64,000 bases of DNA. Origin: Brevipalpus yothersi. Taxonomy: Eukaryota > Arthropoda > Arachnida > Trombidiformes > Tenuipalpidae. The DNA lies in the NCBI GenBank assembly GCA_003956705.1, contig QZCP01000190.1:62001-126000 (forward strand), in the 5' to 3' direction. Under the pieces are notes generated by a model. It saw only the letters and a list, made by a program, of their open reading frames with translations, did no database searches and had not been told where the DNA came from. A program made the position numbers and the translations under genes. Positions 1 to 11,529 of the stretch are shown here, in pieces (within the stretch, counting starts at the first letter, position 1; every line of letters begins with the position of its first letter).

Positions 1-2800
1 ATGTTTTTCAATTTTACACTAGGATTCAGTGGATTGATGAAATCTTGAAAATATTCCTTGTAATAGTCAAGATCGAGAATTTCTTGCATCGTAACGGCAA
101 GTCGATCTTTAGAATCGCGAGTTTTGTTAATGAATTCTCTTTTCACAATTTCGTTCATATGCTTCAAATAATTATTTGCGTCCACTTGTTTAACTAAATC
201 TTTCATATGTTCAATAGCACCACGGCAATATGCTTCCAAAATAAGGCCAAAGTAGGTTGAAATTGATGGTTCAGACATTTCTGATCGAAGTAACCAGAAA
301 AAGTGATGCCCAATATTTCGATTTTTCAAAGCTCTCTCGAGAAGAAAAAGTGCTAGATCACAATACAAATATGATTCATTTTTTAAAGCTTGCACTAATT
401 GAAGCAAATAAAGTGATAGATCTTCATCTGAAAGACTTTTCAAACACTTAATAGCATAAGTTCGGACGTGACAATCGGCATAAGCATAGTCCAAAAGTTC
501 AAGAGCTTTTCTTGGCTCGATAATAGGCCATTGATGAAGCATTTTGATCAGTTCGATCACTTCTCGACGATCGTTCCATTTGACACAGGCAATAAGATGA
601 GGTAAAGATGAGGGAAAATATTGACAACAATCATCTCGAAAGTACCAAAGAAACTCTCGATCTTTGCTAACCATCGGAGTCAATGGATCTCGACAGCAAA
701 TTTCTCGAATCATGTCCAAATTCCGTGAACTCGATCGATGATCAGTCGAAGAAGTCGACATAGTACTGGTGATGCTACCAGCACGAGATCGGTGGCCATT
801 TCTTGAGGATTCCACTGGAATCGAAATGGATTCCATGCTCAAAATTGTATCGAGATGGGGATAAACTATCAGATGATTTTCCGATTGGTTATATTTTTTG
901 AATGTTATAGTTAAACATGTTGTCTCATCTGTATTTGGATTTGGCATCACAGTACCCAAAGGATTGAGCATATCTTCCTGTTCGTATCCATCTGGATAAT
1001 TCCACATTGGAAGTGTTAAACTTCCTGTCCTTAATTGGCCTTTATAATCGAATACCGAAGTATTTGCCCATCGTAATGGATTCATGGTTATTTCACAGTT
1101 AATATTGGATCGAAAAAATTTTCCTCTACTGCCTTTTCGAGCTCGAATGATGACTTGATAGATGACAAAACACAATCTGGCCATTCGTGGGATATCACCG
1201 ACTGCAATATCCAGAGTAAGCGTTTCATTCCAAACACATTGGCCATTCTCTATTATTTGATTTGGAGTAGAGATCGAATGTGTCAAAGGCTGTCCACCAT
1301 GATAGAGTCCCACTTGAATGGCTAATTGAACATCATCACAATGATTTATTTTTAGTGCTTCGCACACGGTAAAACCATATTTTTCGGTTAAACACATCGA
1401 AGAAATTGGATTCGATCTTCGACGTGTTGTGCTGTATCCATGGCCTGTTGATGATCTGAAGCGGAATTCCTCCTGATTTTTTACCGAAATTTTTGATTCA
1501 ACTGCGAAAAAATTTTCCTTGAAAGCAAAATTCGAGAATTGTTTAAAACTGACCTGAAATGCTGTCTTTCGAAACTACGATGAGGGAAGGAGTTCGATAG
1601 TTTGCTATACATTCTCTTATGTACTGGTAAGAGATGGTTAAATAAATATATATATCGTTAGTTAATCTTAGAACCTTCTTTAATGGAGGAATACAATAGT
1701 AACTCACTTTGTACTGCATTAACGGATGTGATCCAAGCAAATATTCATCTTTTCCACAAACTTTCAGCATAAGCTGATCAGGATCACTCTGATCACAATT
1801 GAACAGTTTTATGGCCATTAGAACTATTTCATCCACACAAGTAAGGTAAGACAATCGAGTAGTTTGAGAATTTTGGAATAATTTGGCAACTTGAGAATCA
1901 AAGCAATCGAAAGAGCCGTTCTGATTGTCCTGATTTAGCTGTTGACTTAGTCTACAGAAGAGCTTCGGAATGAATATATATCAATTAGCATATCAATTTC
2001 ATGGTCCACCATTGCTTATTACAACTTTTCTCACCTCAAAATTTTCGAATTGCAATTCGATCTCAATTTCTTCTGATGTTAGAATATTTTTCAAATAACA
2101 GGGCAATTCTGTTGACTCTTCGACTCGAAGTGGGTGTTTATAATTTACTTTCTCGATCCATGACCCTTTATATCGTTCTTCTTGAATCTCTTCCGAATGC
2201 AATCTAGCTCTCCATCGAAAGTCATTGATCTCCGAATTTTTAAGAGCATCGAACTCATGCAATCCTGCCAGTGTTCAATGTAACTTTATGAGTCAAATTG
2301 AGAAAAAAGTTCGTCTTAAAAGAAAAACTGTCTCACCCTTTCCAATAAGGAGGCCAATTTGAGCATTCAATTGTTTTGAGGCCATATCTCCTTCCCGTTC
2401 AACCAATCGAAGTATTTGCAAGAATGGCTTCACATCTGAAAGGCGTCGATCTTCATCGAGCTCTTCTTGCTCAGATGTGGTCAAATTTACACAAGTAAAG
2501 GCGTAGACATGCAAATCATGCAGTGCCCCGAATAACGGTAAATCTTGGGCTATTTCGAAGACATCCTTGAGTGAATGAAGTTCAAATATTATATATATTC
2601 TAATTTAACCGTTATAATGGCCTTATTAAACTTACTTCTTTGATTTCAGAGAGTTTTATCTCAGGTGATACAGACATGTTGATCGTTAATCCATTCGGGA
2701 CAAGCACCGTTAATTCAATTTCGGAACGATTTTCGTAATCCACCAAACAACCGAGTTTAATGAGAGACATTTTAGCTGAAGACATTATTTCGAGATTCAT
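1..2800 (-). CDS. Class I PI3-kinase p110 catalytic subunit (C-terminus beyond window)
   Basis: Phosphorylates phosphoinositides at the 3-OH at the plasma membrane, downstream of receptors via p85. Six exons on the minus strand: 2636-2800, 2337-2565, 2035-2264, 1708-1938, 1554-1623 and 1-1501, all with GT-AG borders and consistent phase (introns about 70-100 bp). The ATG at 2798-2800 opens an adaptor-binding domain with 'VLVPNGLTINMSV'. Exons 3-5 form the Ras-binding domain ('LKVCGKDEYLLGSHPLMQYK', then 'YIRECI'). The large exon carries the C2 region ('LAIQVGLYHGGQPL') and, from about residue 567, the helical domain ('RDPLTPMVSKDREFLWYFRD', 'LELLDYAYADCHVRTYAIKC', 'ALFLLERALKNRNIGHHFFW'). About 808 residues are visible. 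The last visible residues match the helical/kinase linker, so the whole kinase domain lies left of base 1. The p85-binding domain argues for class IA, as in insect Pi3K92E. The family call is firm; the paralogue is not. Confidence 0.95.
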
Positions 2801-4022
2801 TTTTATTTAACACTCATTTTTTTACACCTTTATTTGTGTGAAGCTAGTGTGAATCTGATTAAATAATCTGACTCTGACTGCTCTCCAGTTACAAAGGAAG
2901 TGTTGACAGGAACGGATGTACAATCAAAGTTGACATCCTCTGATAGAAAATACAGTTTGAAAGACAGTGATTAGTCTATTTTTTGGAGTGATACAAGTTT
3001 TCTGGTCTCAAAAATTGTTTTTGATTTGTGTTGAATTTCCACCATATGCTTGAATGTGTTTTTTCCTGAAACAAACCGATCCACCGACAATCAGCTCCAG
3101 GCAACACACACACATACAAACAGCGTAAGTCTGATTAATAATGTTTTTCTTTGCAAAATCCTTGATCGTAGTCCAGCTTGATGTTTGACGAAGAAAATAC
3201 TATTTTCGGCCTCTCTTTGGTCATAAATCGATCTCGAAGAGCCTTTGTCAATCGACCATGTTCGAAGAGGTCTTAATGGAAAATCTCGAATAATGAGCAA
3301 GCATGAAAAATTGTTGAATAAGTGTTTTTCCTATGTGTACAAGAGAGAGAAGCTCAAATCAGTGTGGCTGACAGAGCTGATCAAATTGATGTAGCTAGAA
3401 AGCTTGGAATAGAAACAAGATGGTTTTGAGGAAGAAATGTCCAGAATTGCAATTCCGTTTTTCTGAGCTTCGCAGCAAGATAGTAAACGGTAGTTGATCC
3501 TCGAATCTGCAATTCGATGAATTATCAATTTTAAGTTTTATGATAGGTATATGTATATAGTCGACTCTATGAATATGCTATTGAAGATTTTTCTATCCCC
3601 CTCAACCTAATCACAGTGAACTGATGGCCAAACTGATTTGAACACAATGTTAAGATTTGTATGAAAGTGGTTCTCCTTTTTTTTATAATTTAAATGGTGA
3701 CTCTCAACTATCACTGTTGTATAAATGGGACATAATGAGACATAGAGGATGCAATGTGGAGGATATTCGAACTATGAAGCTGTTGAATTGATTCACTAGA
3801 ATATGGATTGATTGGTACTGACTTTCGGTTTATTAATCAGTGACTTTGCTGATACAAGAGTTTAGATACAAGACATTTGTTTGGCTTCAAGGAAATCGAT
3901 CTAGAGCAACCAGATAATCGCATTTTTCTGGTCCACTCATTTAAATGCTTTGAATGTATATGACTGGCAGCTTGAACTTAAGGAGAATTGTTGGAACCAA
4001 GTCCAGCCATCCGAAATATTAT
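2801..4022. other. Intergenic spacer between PI3K and G-gamma
   Basis: This stretch holds the upstream region of the PI3K gene and the downstream region of the G-gamma gene. Several minus-strand ORFs of 60-70 codons occur, but none has recognisable domains or convincing splice context. A (CA)n-like run lies near 3105-3117. No RNA gene was recognised. Confidence 0.5.
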
Positions 4023-4434
4023 CTACATAATATTACCTGGATAGATGGAAATTTTTTGAACAAAAAATATTAGAGGAAATGTAATCACTCACAAATGAGT
4101 TGAGGTTAGTATTATTTTTTCTCAACCACTTACATTTCCCTTTTTCTGCCCATGGATTTTGCTTCTTATCTCGTGAATGAATCAAAGGATCATTTGGCTC
4201 ATTTTCTTCGATATATTCTCGTAATCTGCAATTTGGTAAGGGAATTTGTTTTGCATTAGGGAAAGTGCACCAATCACATTTCATAACTGTTCATCTTCTA
4301 TGGTGTATGTATGTATCAGCAATCCATTCAATTCATTCTACTTACTTTTGAATAGATTCTGACAATTTGCATCTATTCATTGTTGCTTGGGCTCTCATGT
4401 TTTCAATCTGCTTTTGGAGAGTATCTTTGTCCAT
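4023..4434 (-). CDS. Heterotrimeric G-protein gamma subunit
   Basis: Gamma subunit that pairs with G-beta and is anchored to membranes by C-terminal prenylation. Three exons on the minus strand: 4346-4434, 4134-4225 and a 14-nt terminal exon 4023-4036 (introns 120 and 97 bp). The spliced product is 64 residues, typical for the family. It starts 'MDKDTLQKQIENMRAQA', continues with the GGL-domain core 'LREYIEENEPNDPLI', and ends 'NPWAEKGKCNIM'. The last four residues form a CaaX box; the final Met predicts farnesylation. The CaaX motif exists only if the tiny last exon is used: reading through intron 2 gives a longer tail without it. The NPWAEKGKC ending resembles insect Ggamma1. Start choice is clear, because the ATG opens the conserved N-terminal helix. 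Confidence 0.93.
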
Positions 4435-4816
4435 GATAAAGACTTATTATGAAATGTGAACGTTTTTGATGTGTTGAAGAAAAAATGGCAAAAAAGCTGA
4501 TGATGGGTGTTGGTGGGTGGTGAGAGCTGTGGTGAGAAGATGCTGCAAAAACGGTATCAGTGAAGTAAAATTATGTGATTCTCCCTTTTTTTGCTACTTG
4601 ATGATTATGATGATGATGGTGGAGAATGAATTGATTTTGGATATCACTAAATTGGCTAATATTCACGAATAATACTTGGTCAAAAAGATCGAATTCAAAA
4701 GGCAAGAAAGAAAAATTTAGGTCAAACAATCATCATCATTGAGAAGAAAAAATTCACCGAGCTTGAGAAGAGAAAATTCAGAACTGCCTTACAGAGTGAT
4801 GAGAGAGAGGAATCAT

Positions 4817-4867
<51 letters not shown>

Positions 4868-5407
4868 GCTCTTTCTCTACCACCCATATCCCACCCCCTC
4901 AATAGAACAGAATAAGCCTTGAGTTCCTCTCTCTCTCTCTCTTCCTCTTTCTTTTTCTCTTTCTTTTTCTCTTTCCTCTTTCCTCTCTCTCTTTCTCTCT
5001 CTCTTTCCTCGATTCTCTTCTATTCCCTGGCCAACAGAGATCTCTTTTAGTGGCGGCATCTAAATATCATGATGCAAGTTCGAAATAATCCTCATCCTCA
5101 TCCCGCATCTCGAATTCGAACTAGTCGAAAAAGTTCACAATTCGACTGAGAATCGGTTATGGACGAGAGAGTATTCGTTGCACTGGTAGCGAATGGAGGA
5201 TGAGTCGAGTATTTTGACAGGAAAACTAGGCAATGGTGAAAATTTTTTTCTTCTTTGCAGTTAAATACTCAACATGATATATACTCCAGAAAATTTCAAC
5301 GAGAAAATCTCAATATGTTGCCATGTGATATGTCATCGTTTTGCTCAATAGTATAATAACAGTAGTAATAATAATTCATTATTTGAGATCAACAAAATTC
5401 ATCTTGT
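4435..5407. other. Intergenic spacer rich in pyrimidine repeats
   Basis: Spacer between G-gamma and the OSBP-family gene. It contains a pure (CT)n tract at 4822-4864 and a degenerate C/T-rich stretch from about 4923 to 5010. A minus-strand ORF at 4877-5059 encodes only Glu/Arg-rich low complexity from this repeat and is not accepted as a gene. Confidence 0.6.
4822..4864. repeat. (CT)n microsatellite
   Basis: Uninterrupted CT dinucleotide tract of about 43 bp, followed by imperfect C/T-rich sequence up to about 5010. Confidence 0.95.
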
Positions 5408-7667
5408 CTAAAATTGCTGCTGAAGTTGATATATACAGGGGCATCTTGACCAATCAGATTCTACTTTACACTGCCAGTATTCATCGTTGAAAATATGAAT
5501 CCTTCTCTGCGTGATTGGATCCACAGTTTTTTTGAACCAAACTGGCTTCACTTCATAAGATCGTCCTTTAGATTTTGCGATACGTTCCAGAGCCGCTCTT
5601 CTTTGACGCTGATTTTCTTCTAATTCAGTTTTCAGATCATTAGCTTTATCCCAATCTCCATCTTCCATGGCTCTCTGATCTGGTCTCAATCGACTATCTG
5701 TTGGTGCAACTCCATCCTCCGGCTCATTCAATTGGACTGCGAACGGTGTCATATTATACATTCTCGAGTAAGGCTCTCTGAATGGAAATCCAAATTGGTG
5801 ATTAATTCTCATCTAAAGGAGCACTAAAGGTATCTATACTTACGGAGGTATATTTTTGCGCCAAACAGTAAAGCCTTTAGATGCAGTACAATTCATTTTG
5901 AGCTTGCTTGGCTTCTTGTGTGAAGTTCGAACTTGATATGCATTCAAATATTTATCCCAAAAGCCTTGTAATACCCATTTTAAGTTACCTAAATTGTCTA
6001 TTATACTTCCATGAACCTTTTGTTGGTAGGAAAAGAGAGAAAAATATAATATGAATACAATCCAGAGAGAATAAAAATATCAACTATTACCTTTCGTAGA
6101 GGTTCACTTGAAAAAAAGCTATAAGGCAAGAAACGAAGAAGGCATCTATCTCCTGTTGTATGATTAATTATAAACATGTCACCATGGTGTTCTACCCATA
6201 ATTTTCCTATTAGAACATTGTGGGCAGTTGTGGTCACTTTATTCCACGAATAATGAAATCCTTGATTAGGAAATTCCAAATGACTCGACCAAACTGGATC
6301 AACTCTAAGATATTTTCCCCTAAATTTACTGTTCAATTCTTGCTCACAAATGCACTCCCAACCTCGTCCGCGACAATGAATGGCCGAAATAGGTGGATGA
6401 TGACTAACCTAGAAGAGGATTTATACATGTATGATTTTGAAAAAAACTATTAGTATTTGATATTTATCAGGCAACTCACTTGTTCGGCGACACTTTTCCA
6501 ACCCAAATCGACAGTTCTATCACATTCGAAGGTCTCACCCAACAATGGATTAAATGGTTTACCAGTTCGTGTAGAAGTAGTCGAGTAAGTGGTCATAGCG
6601 AAGGCAGCTATCTGTGAACAAAAAAGATGGAGAGTCAATAAATTTCATTTACGACAAACTCATAAAGAATTTAAAAAAAATTAATGGAACGAGAGCATCT
6701 AATGGGTTGAGATATCATTTTTTCACGAATTCATGCAAAGATATTCCCAAGCTTCAACTTTCCAATCCTTGATTACGAAAGAAAAGACAGCTGGTCTATG
6801 ATTAATTAATGGCTTGATCTACATCCACTCATCTGATCACGCTTGTGCACAGATAAAATGAATCATACTTGGGAGACTTACCAAGACCATTTGATCACAG
6901 CTATCGTCGATTGTGGCAGCTAAATCAAGTAGGTGAGCATATTCAAAATCTTCGGTCATTCTTTGAAGCATAGATAATGGTTCATTAAAATACACAGGCA
7001 TCGGTATACGAGTCAGATCAGAACCAATACAGTTTTTCAACAAAGACCACATACTCAGACCACAAGTAGGCTTGTCTGGTATGATTGTTCGTCGCTCAGG
7101 ATCGAGTGTTGGTATGTTGTAATTATTCAATATTTCGAAAAGTGGCCTGTCTGTACCATTAGATGCACCTTGGTAAACAATATCTGACTGGCTATCATCA
7201 ACTTTGACCACCGCGATTAAACTTTCACGGGCATCGTCAGACTCAGAATGACTTGAACGATGATGTTTTCGATGTTTCTTATGCTTTTTGCTTCGCTTTG
7301 AGGATGATTTTCTATGGAAATAATCGAAAATCATTAATCAAAACAAAAATGATGACAATAGCAACAATAATACATATATTCATATGTGTATATCAATCAC
7401 GCCCTAAGCGTAACGTTGGGCAAAGTGTGTGAAACAAAATTTTTTATACAATCCATATGTCATAGAATGAGTATAAATAAATACTCACTTATCGGTTCTT
7501 TTATCCTTGCCATTCTCTATGGCTTGAAATTCGGCATCACTTTGATCAGTATCGGTGGTTGTATAACCGTCTGATTGAACTGAGGCATAATTATTATTAT
7601 CACTGAGTTGATTTGGTACAGGAACTTCAAATTTGAATTCATTTATATCCGATTCACCAGAGGACAT
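5408..7667 (-). CDS. Oxysterol-binding protein family (ORP), no PH domain
   Basis: Lipid-transfer protein with an OSBP-related domain that binds sterol and/or phosphoinositide at membrane contact sites. Six coding exons on the minus strand: 7489-7667, 6882-7311, 6480-6611, 6091-6408, 5844-6016 and 5408-5777, giving 533 residues. The N-terminus is acidic and Ser/Asp-rich, followed by a Lys/His-rich patch near residues 60-80. The ORD begins near residue 147 ('MWSLLKNCIG', 'FNEPLSMLQR') and runs through 'KPFNPLLGETFE', the family signature EQVSHHPP (residues 246-253, split across an intron), 'GKLWVEHHGD' and 'TDSRLRPDQRAMEDGDWDKA' to a C-terminal 'EYWQCK.DWS.CPCIY'. The ORD most resembles the OSBP clade, but no PH or ankyrin region is visible upstream. 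An AG acceptor lies just before the ATG at 7667, so a 5' exon (UTR or coding) may exist. I see no FFAT motif with confidence. Confidence 0.93.
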
Positions 7668-7711
7668 TTTTATAGGACTAGAAAATATGACTTGAAATAT
7701 GTATCAAACAA

Positions 7712-7737
7712 ATGGATGGATGGATGGATGGATGGAT
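7712..7737. repeat. (ATGG)n microsatellite
   Basis: About six tandem copies of the ATGG tetranucleotide upstream of the OSBP-family start codon. Confidence 0.9.
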
Positions 7738-9090
7738 AATTGAAGGCCAAAAAGGATCCACCAAAAAAGTGACTGTAACATTCACGCTAACCAAACCATG
7801 CAAAAGAAAACAGACGAATTGGTGAGCTTATCGGTTTACCATGGAGTATGTAATAAGGACACTTAAAAAAAACAATGCTGTAGCGGTTGATTAGTGTTGA
7901 AAAATATTGCTTTCCATGGATCTAATAAAGTATGATCAGTGGAAAAGAGAGTGAAAGAGAGATAGAAAAAGAATGAACAGCTCAACAGCATTCAAGCACG
8001 ATGATAAAGTGGTAAAGTTGTCAGTCGAATGATGGTAACCTCGATGGTATGTTGTGAGTGTTGTGAAAATAATCAACAAACTCGAATAATTCTTGACTCT
8101 TCATATGTGAGCATGGCTTACGAGGCGAGATGCGCTTTTGACGTTGCATACGTTTGTCACAGATTAAATTCAATCAAAGGTGTAGCAAGTAGTGTGTATA
8201 TAATAATATTAATTAAGTGATTAATCTGAACAGAAAAAATGGTTGCCCGGAAACATGGTGATTATGGGTGAGAGAGTTAGTGTGAAAATATTTATCGAGA
8301 ATTTTTCATTGTGATTTGATTGAGAAAATTTTTTCCAATTATTTTCTATCTTATCAACTATTTCCTTTTGTGAATCGATTTTTTTCAGAAAATTTAGATA
8401 TCCTTGGTACGCTGGGGGGCATGTTGACACAATTATTCAAAGAAAAATTGAATTAAAATGAGGAGAAACATTCTAATTCAATCATCATTTTGTTATTTTT
8501 CTTTCACGAGGACCTTCGGTTATTTTGATGCGATACAAGGTTGTCATTGATTGGAAATGAATGAGCATTTTTTGATCGCATGAATCATCTGAAATATTCA
8601 ATTATTGTCCACGAGATAGGATTTACAATCGAGACTTTTGACATTGACAAACTTTTCGAGTGTAGCTTTTTTTGAATATAATGAAATTGCTTGGAGATCA
8701 CTATTGTATTATGATGTAAGGTAATTGAAAAATATCTCTTTTTATCGAAAAATCAATAATGTATATGAACTCGAAAGACAATAAAATAATCGTTAATGAT
8801 ATCGAATACAGATAACCGGTCAATAGTCGATTTACCATTCCACAGTGTTGCCAAAAAAAATTGGCCATTTTTTGAATCAAAATAATTTCAATTTTACCAC
8901 TTCCGCTATCTTATCTTCTTCCAGTTGAGAATCTATCGTGGTTTTCGATGACAAAAAGATGTCATGTACATTGCAGTCTCTTTACATAATAATAATTTAT
9001 CTATTGATTGAATGAAGCCACTGGCTTCAATCCAGAGCTCCGGTCAAGCTATGATTTAGCTAATCTCTTTCCGTCATTTCTCACTCTTTA

Positions 9091-9245
9091 CAGTGTGGCC
9101 TGAAGGTTTCTTTACATGATAAGGAACAACGGAAAACAAAATTCATCTCTCTGATTAGATAAAACAAAGGCTTGGGTAAAACTATATTTTATCTAGTCTA
9201 TTTCCGTTGTTCCTTATCATGTAAAGAAACTTTCGGGCCACCCTG
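9091..9245. mobile_element. 155-bp MITE with ~45-bp terminal inverted repeats and TA flanks (mariner-like)
   Basis: The two ends are inverted repeats of about 45 bp with three mismatches: the left end begins CAGTGTGGCCTGAAGG and the reverse complement of the right end begins CAGGGTGGCCCGAAAG. TA dinucleotides flank both sides (9089-9090 and 9246-9247), as in Tc1/mariner target-site duplication. The 65-bp interior has no ORF and carries a second short inverted match (TTAGATAAAA / TTTTATCTA). This fits a non-autonomous deletion derivative. The superfamily assignment rests on end structure and the TA site only. Confidence 0.85.
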
Positions 9246-9679
9246 TAGTCTATTTGTTGCTGTCGATGCTACATGTTGCATGGTCCCTGTACTGTTTGAG
9301 CTGCTCAACTTTTTCAGTTTTAACAGTTGAAATATTCCAGAACATATGCTCACGATAAATCTTCACAATAATTACCGACGATACTTTATAGCAATATCGC
9401 TTTGCTGAGGGATCAAACCTCAAACTTTTGAGGATTTTTTGAAATAAAGCTAAGTTATTCATTCCAGTGAACACAAATACAGAAGGGAACCTCAGCAGGG
9501 CATGGGATGGCTTTCATTTGGGTTGATGATTCATAAAATTCTGAGGCAGAAAAATTCATGAGATTGTTGAAATACATTGAAATAATGAAGATTTAAGCAA
9601 TGGTGATGACTCTTCAGAATCTTTTTTAATCAAAGAATTAGCAACCTAGAAATTGAAAACAAATAAAATCTAACAAACA

Positions 9680-10988
9680 TCAAGATTTGGTTGTGTCGGA
9701 ATCTAGGAGCAATTGCTCTTCTTGCTCTAGTATTTGTTTAAGAGTTACTAGATTGGCCTTGTGTTTCTTTGAGTCCTCATGATTGCGAAAAGTCTTCACT
9801 GATTTGAACAATTTATCGCATGCCATGCAATATAATTCGCTATCTTCTAGTTCCCTTGAACCAGATTCTTCATCTTCAGAATTATTGTCATCATTCAATT
9901 CCACTTGATCTTGGTTCGCAGATATTTTATCATTGGAATCAACTTGACCTCCTGTCTCTTGATCATCAACTCTGGATTTGTTCTTGTTTTTATTCTTCTT
10001 TTTTCTTTTTTGGCGAGATTCACTCTCCTTTGATTCGATTTCCTCTTCAATTTCTTTGAGTTCTTGCTCTAAATCATCCATGATAGCCCATTTCATAGCC
10101 TCAGCTTCTAATTCTTTATTCCTAGCTTCTAGCTGCTTTTTTCGGTGTTCAGCCGATTTTTGTCTTTTCTCTTCTCGCTGTTTCTCTAATACTTTTCTCT
10201 GAGCCTGAACTCTTTTATCGCGCCTACGAACAAATGCAACCAATGTCTAGAATAGAAAATTGAAAAACAAACGAGAGTTGGTTAAATAATATTCACTTCC
10301 AAACATTCGTTCTGATAGAACACAGCCTACATTTTATTGAAAAATTGGGAATCAAACTTACCCTAATCTCCTCATTTCGTTTCTTTTTTGCAGCATCTCT
10401 GACTTTTTTGTTTTCTTTCTCCATCAATCGTGCAACCCGTCTGTTTGGTGCTTCTACTGTGTTATATTCATCCAGAAAGCTGTATGTTTTAGGCGTTGCA
10501 TAACTTTCCCAATGACTGTAGAATGCATGGACATCTTCGAAAGGTGAATTTGAATTGCCAAAAGAAGGAAGTCCCTCTTGACCATCTTCATAATAAGGAG
10601 TATCTTCTTTAACAATTTCATCAAAAACTTCTCTATACACAGTATAAAAACCAGATTCTGAGTCATCATAACCGGAGTAGCATGATGAAGTAAAATAAGG
10701 TAAAATATCAAAATTAAAGTCTTCAATTGAATCTTTATCAGCGCCAGAGAGTAGAGCTTCTCGATGCCTATCGTACCAACATCGTTCTTTTGGATTACTT
10801 AGCACCTCGTAAGCTGCTTGAACTTCCCGGAAAAATTTTGCAGCATCATCAGAATTGTCCAAATTTTTATCAGGATGAAATTTTAACGCTAACACCTTAT
10901 AACTTTTACGTATCTCCTCATCACTTGCATCTCTTTCCACACCAAGCACTTCATAATAACACCTCTTGATTGCTCGCTTCTCGGACAT
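9680..10988 (-). CDS. DNAJC21: DnaJ homolog subfamily C member 21
   Basis: J-domain co-chaperone; the family (yeast Jjj1) acts with Hsp70 in late 60S ribosome maturation. Two exons on the minus strand (10362-10988, 9680-10246; 115-bp intron) encode 397 residues. The ATG at 10986-10988 is the first ATG in frame. The J domain spans about residues 8-75 with the HPDK loop, followed by the family segment 'RCWYDRHREALLSG', then 'YFTSSCYSGYDDSESGFYTV' and 'FYSHWESYATPKTYSFLDEY'. A long charged coiled-coil follows ('KRDKRVQAQRKVLEKQREEK'), then an acidic/Lys-rich linker. One C2H2-type finger lies near the C-terminus (C-x2-C ... H-x5-H in 'LYCMACDKLF' and 'NHEDSKKH'). The protein stops soon after, so the second zinc finger and Lys-rich tail of the vertebrate protein (about 530 residues) are absent. 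Confidence 0.95.
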
Positions 10989-11529
10989 GCTGTTGGCCAA
11001 CAATCTTCACCACCACTCTTTAATCACCACAATCGACACTAAAATCATCAAACATTATTCACATCAATTAAAATTAATCACAAATACACTGTCAAATGAA
11101 CTGGTCACCGGTTTGTTTACTTGCATCACTTGATCCACGTGAACATAGAAAATGAAAATGCAATTGAAAAGCAAAAAAAAACATTAAACTGGCAAAACGC
11201 GCCAAGTTCAGTCAATCTTCTGAAATGAACTTTTTTTCCACTTTTGAGAGAAGGAATTGAGATGATTTTTTTGGTGATATTTTTTATTTTCCTGTGTTTT
11301 TCATAAATAATAGCGATTATAAATATTCAGATAACCTTCAACATAACATTCTAAATAAGATCTGTGAGACTAATTTGAATGGAAGCGGTTTTGGTTTTCT
11401 TATCATTTATGCTACTTTCCGGGAAAAAGTTGGCCGAAATAATTTTGAGATTGCCTTTGAGGAATGTCACTTTAAAAAATGAGAGATTAAAATATATCCT
11501 CTTGGTAAAAAAATAATGATTAGATTTTT
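10989..11529. other. Intergenic spacer, nothing recognised
   Basis: AT-rich spacer between DNAJC21 (5' side) and the aminotransferase 3' end. It probably contains the DNAJC21 promoter and the aminotransferase 3' UTR. No repeats or RNA genes were seen. Confidence 0.5.

Larger units (their letters stand above)
7668..9679. other. Intergenic region with one MITE and a tetranucleotide repeat
   Basis: Spacer between the OSBP-family gene and DNAJC21. It holds an (ATGG)n run at about 7712-7737 and a 155-bp inverted-repeat element at 9091-9245 (separate entry). No coding exon with family similarity was found; a PH-domain exon for the OSBP gene was looked for and not seen. Confidence 0.5.

Noticed and set aside
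4877..5059. Glu/Arg-rich ORF
   Set aside because: Purely the translation of a GA/CT repeat.
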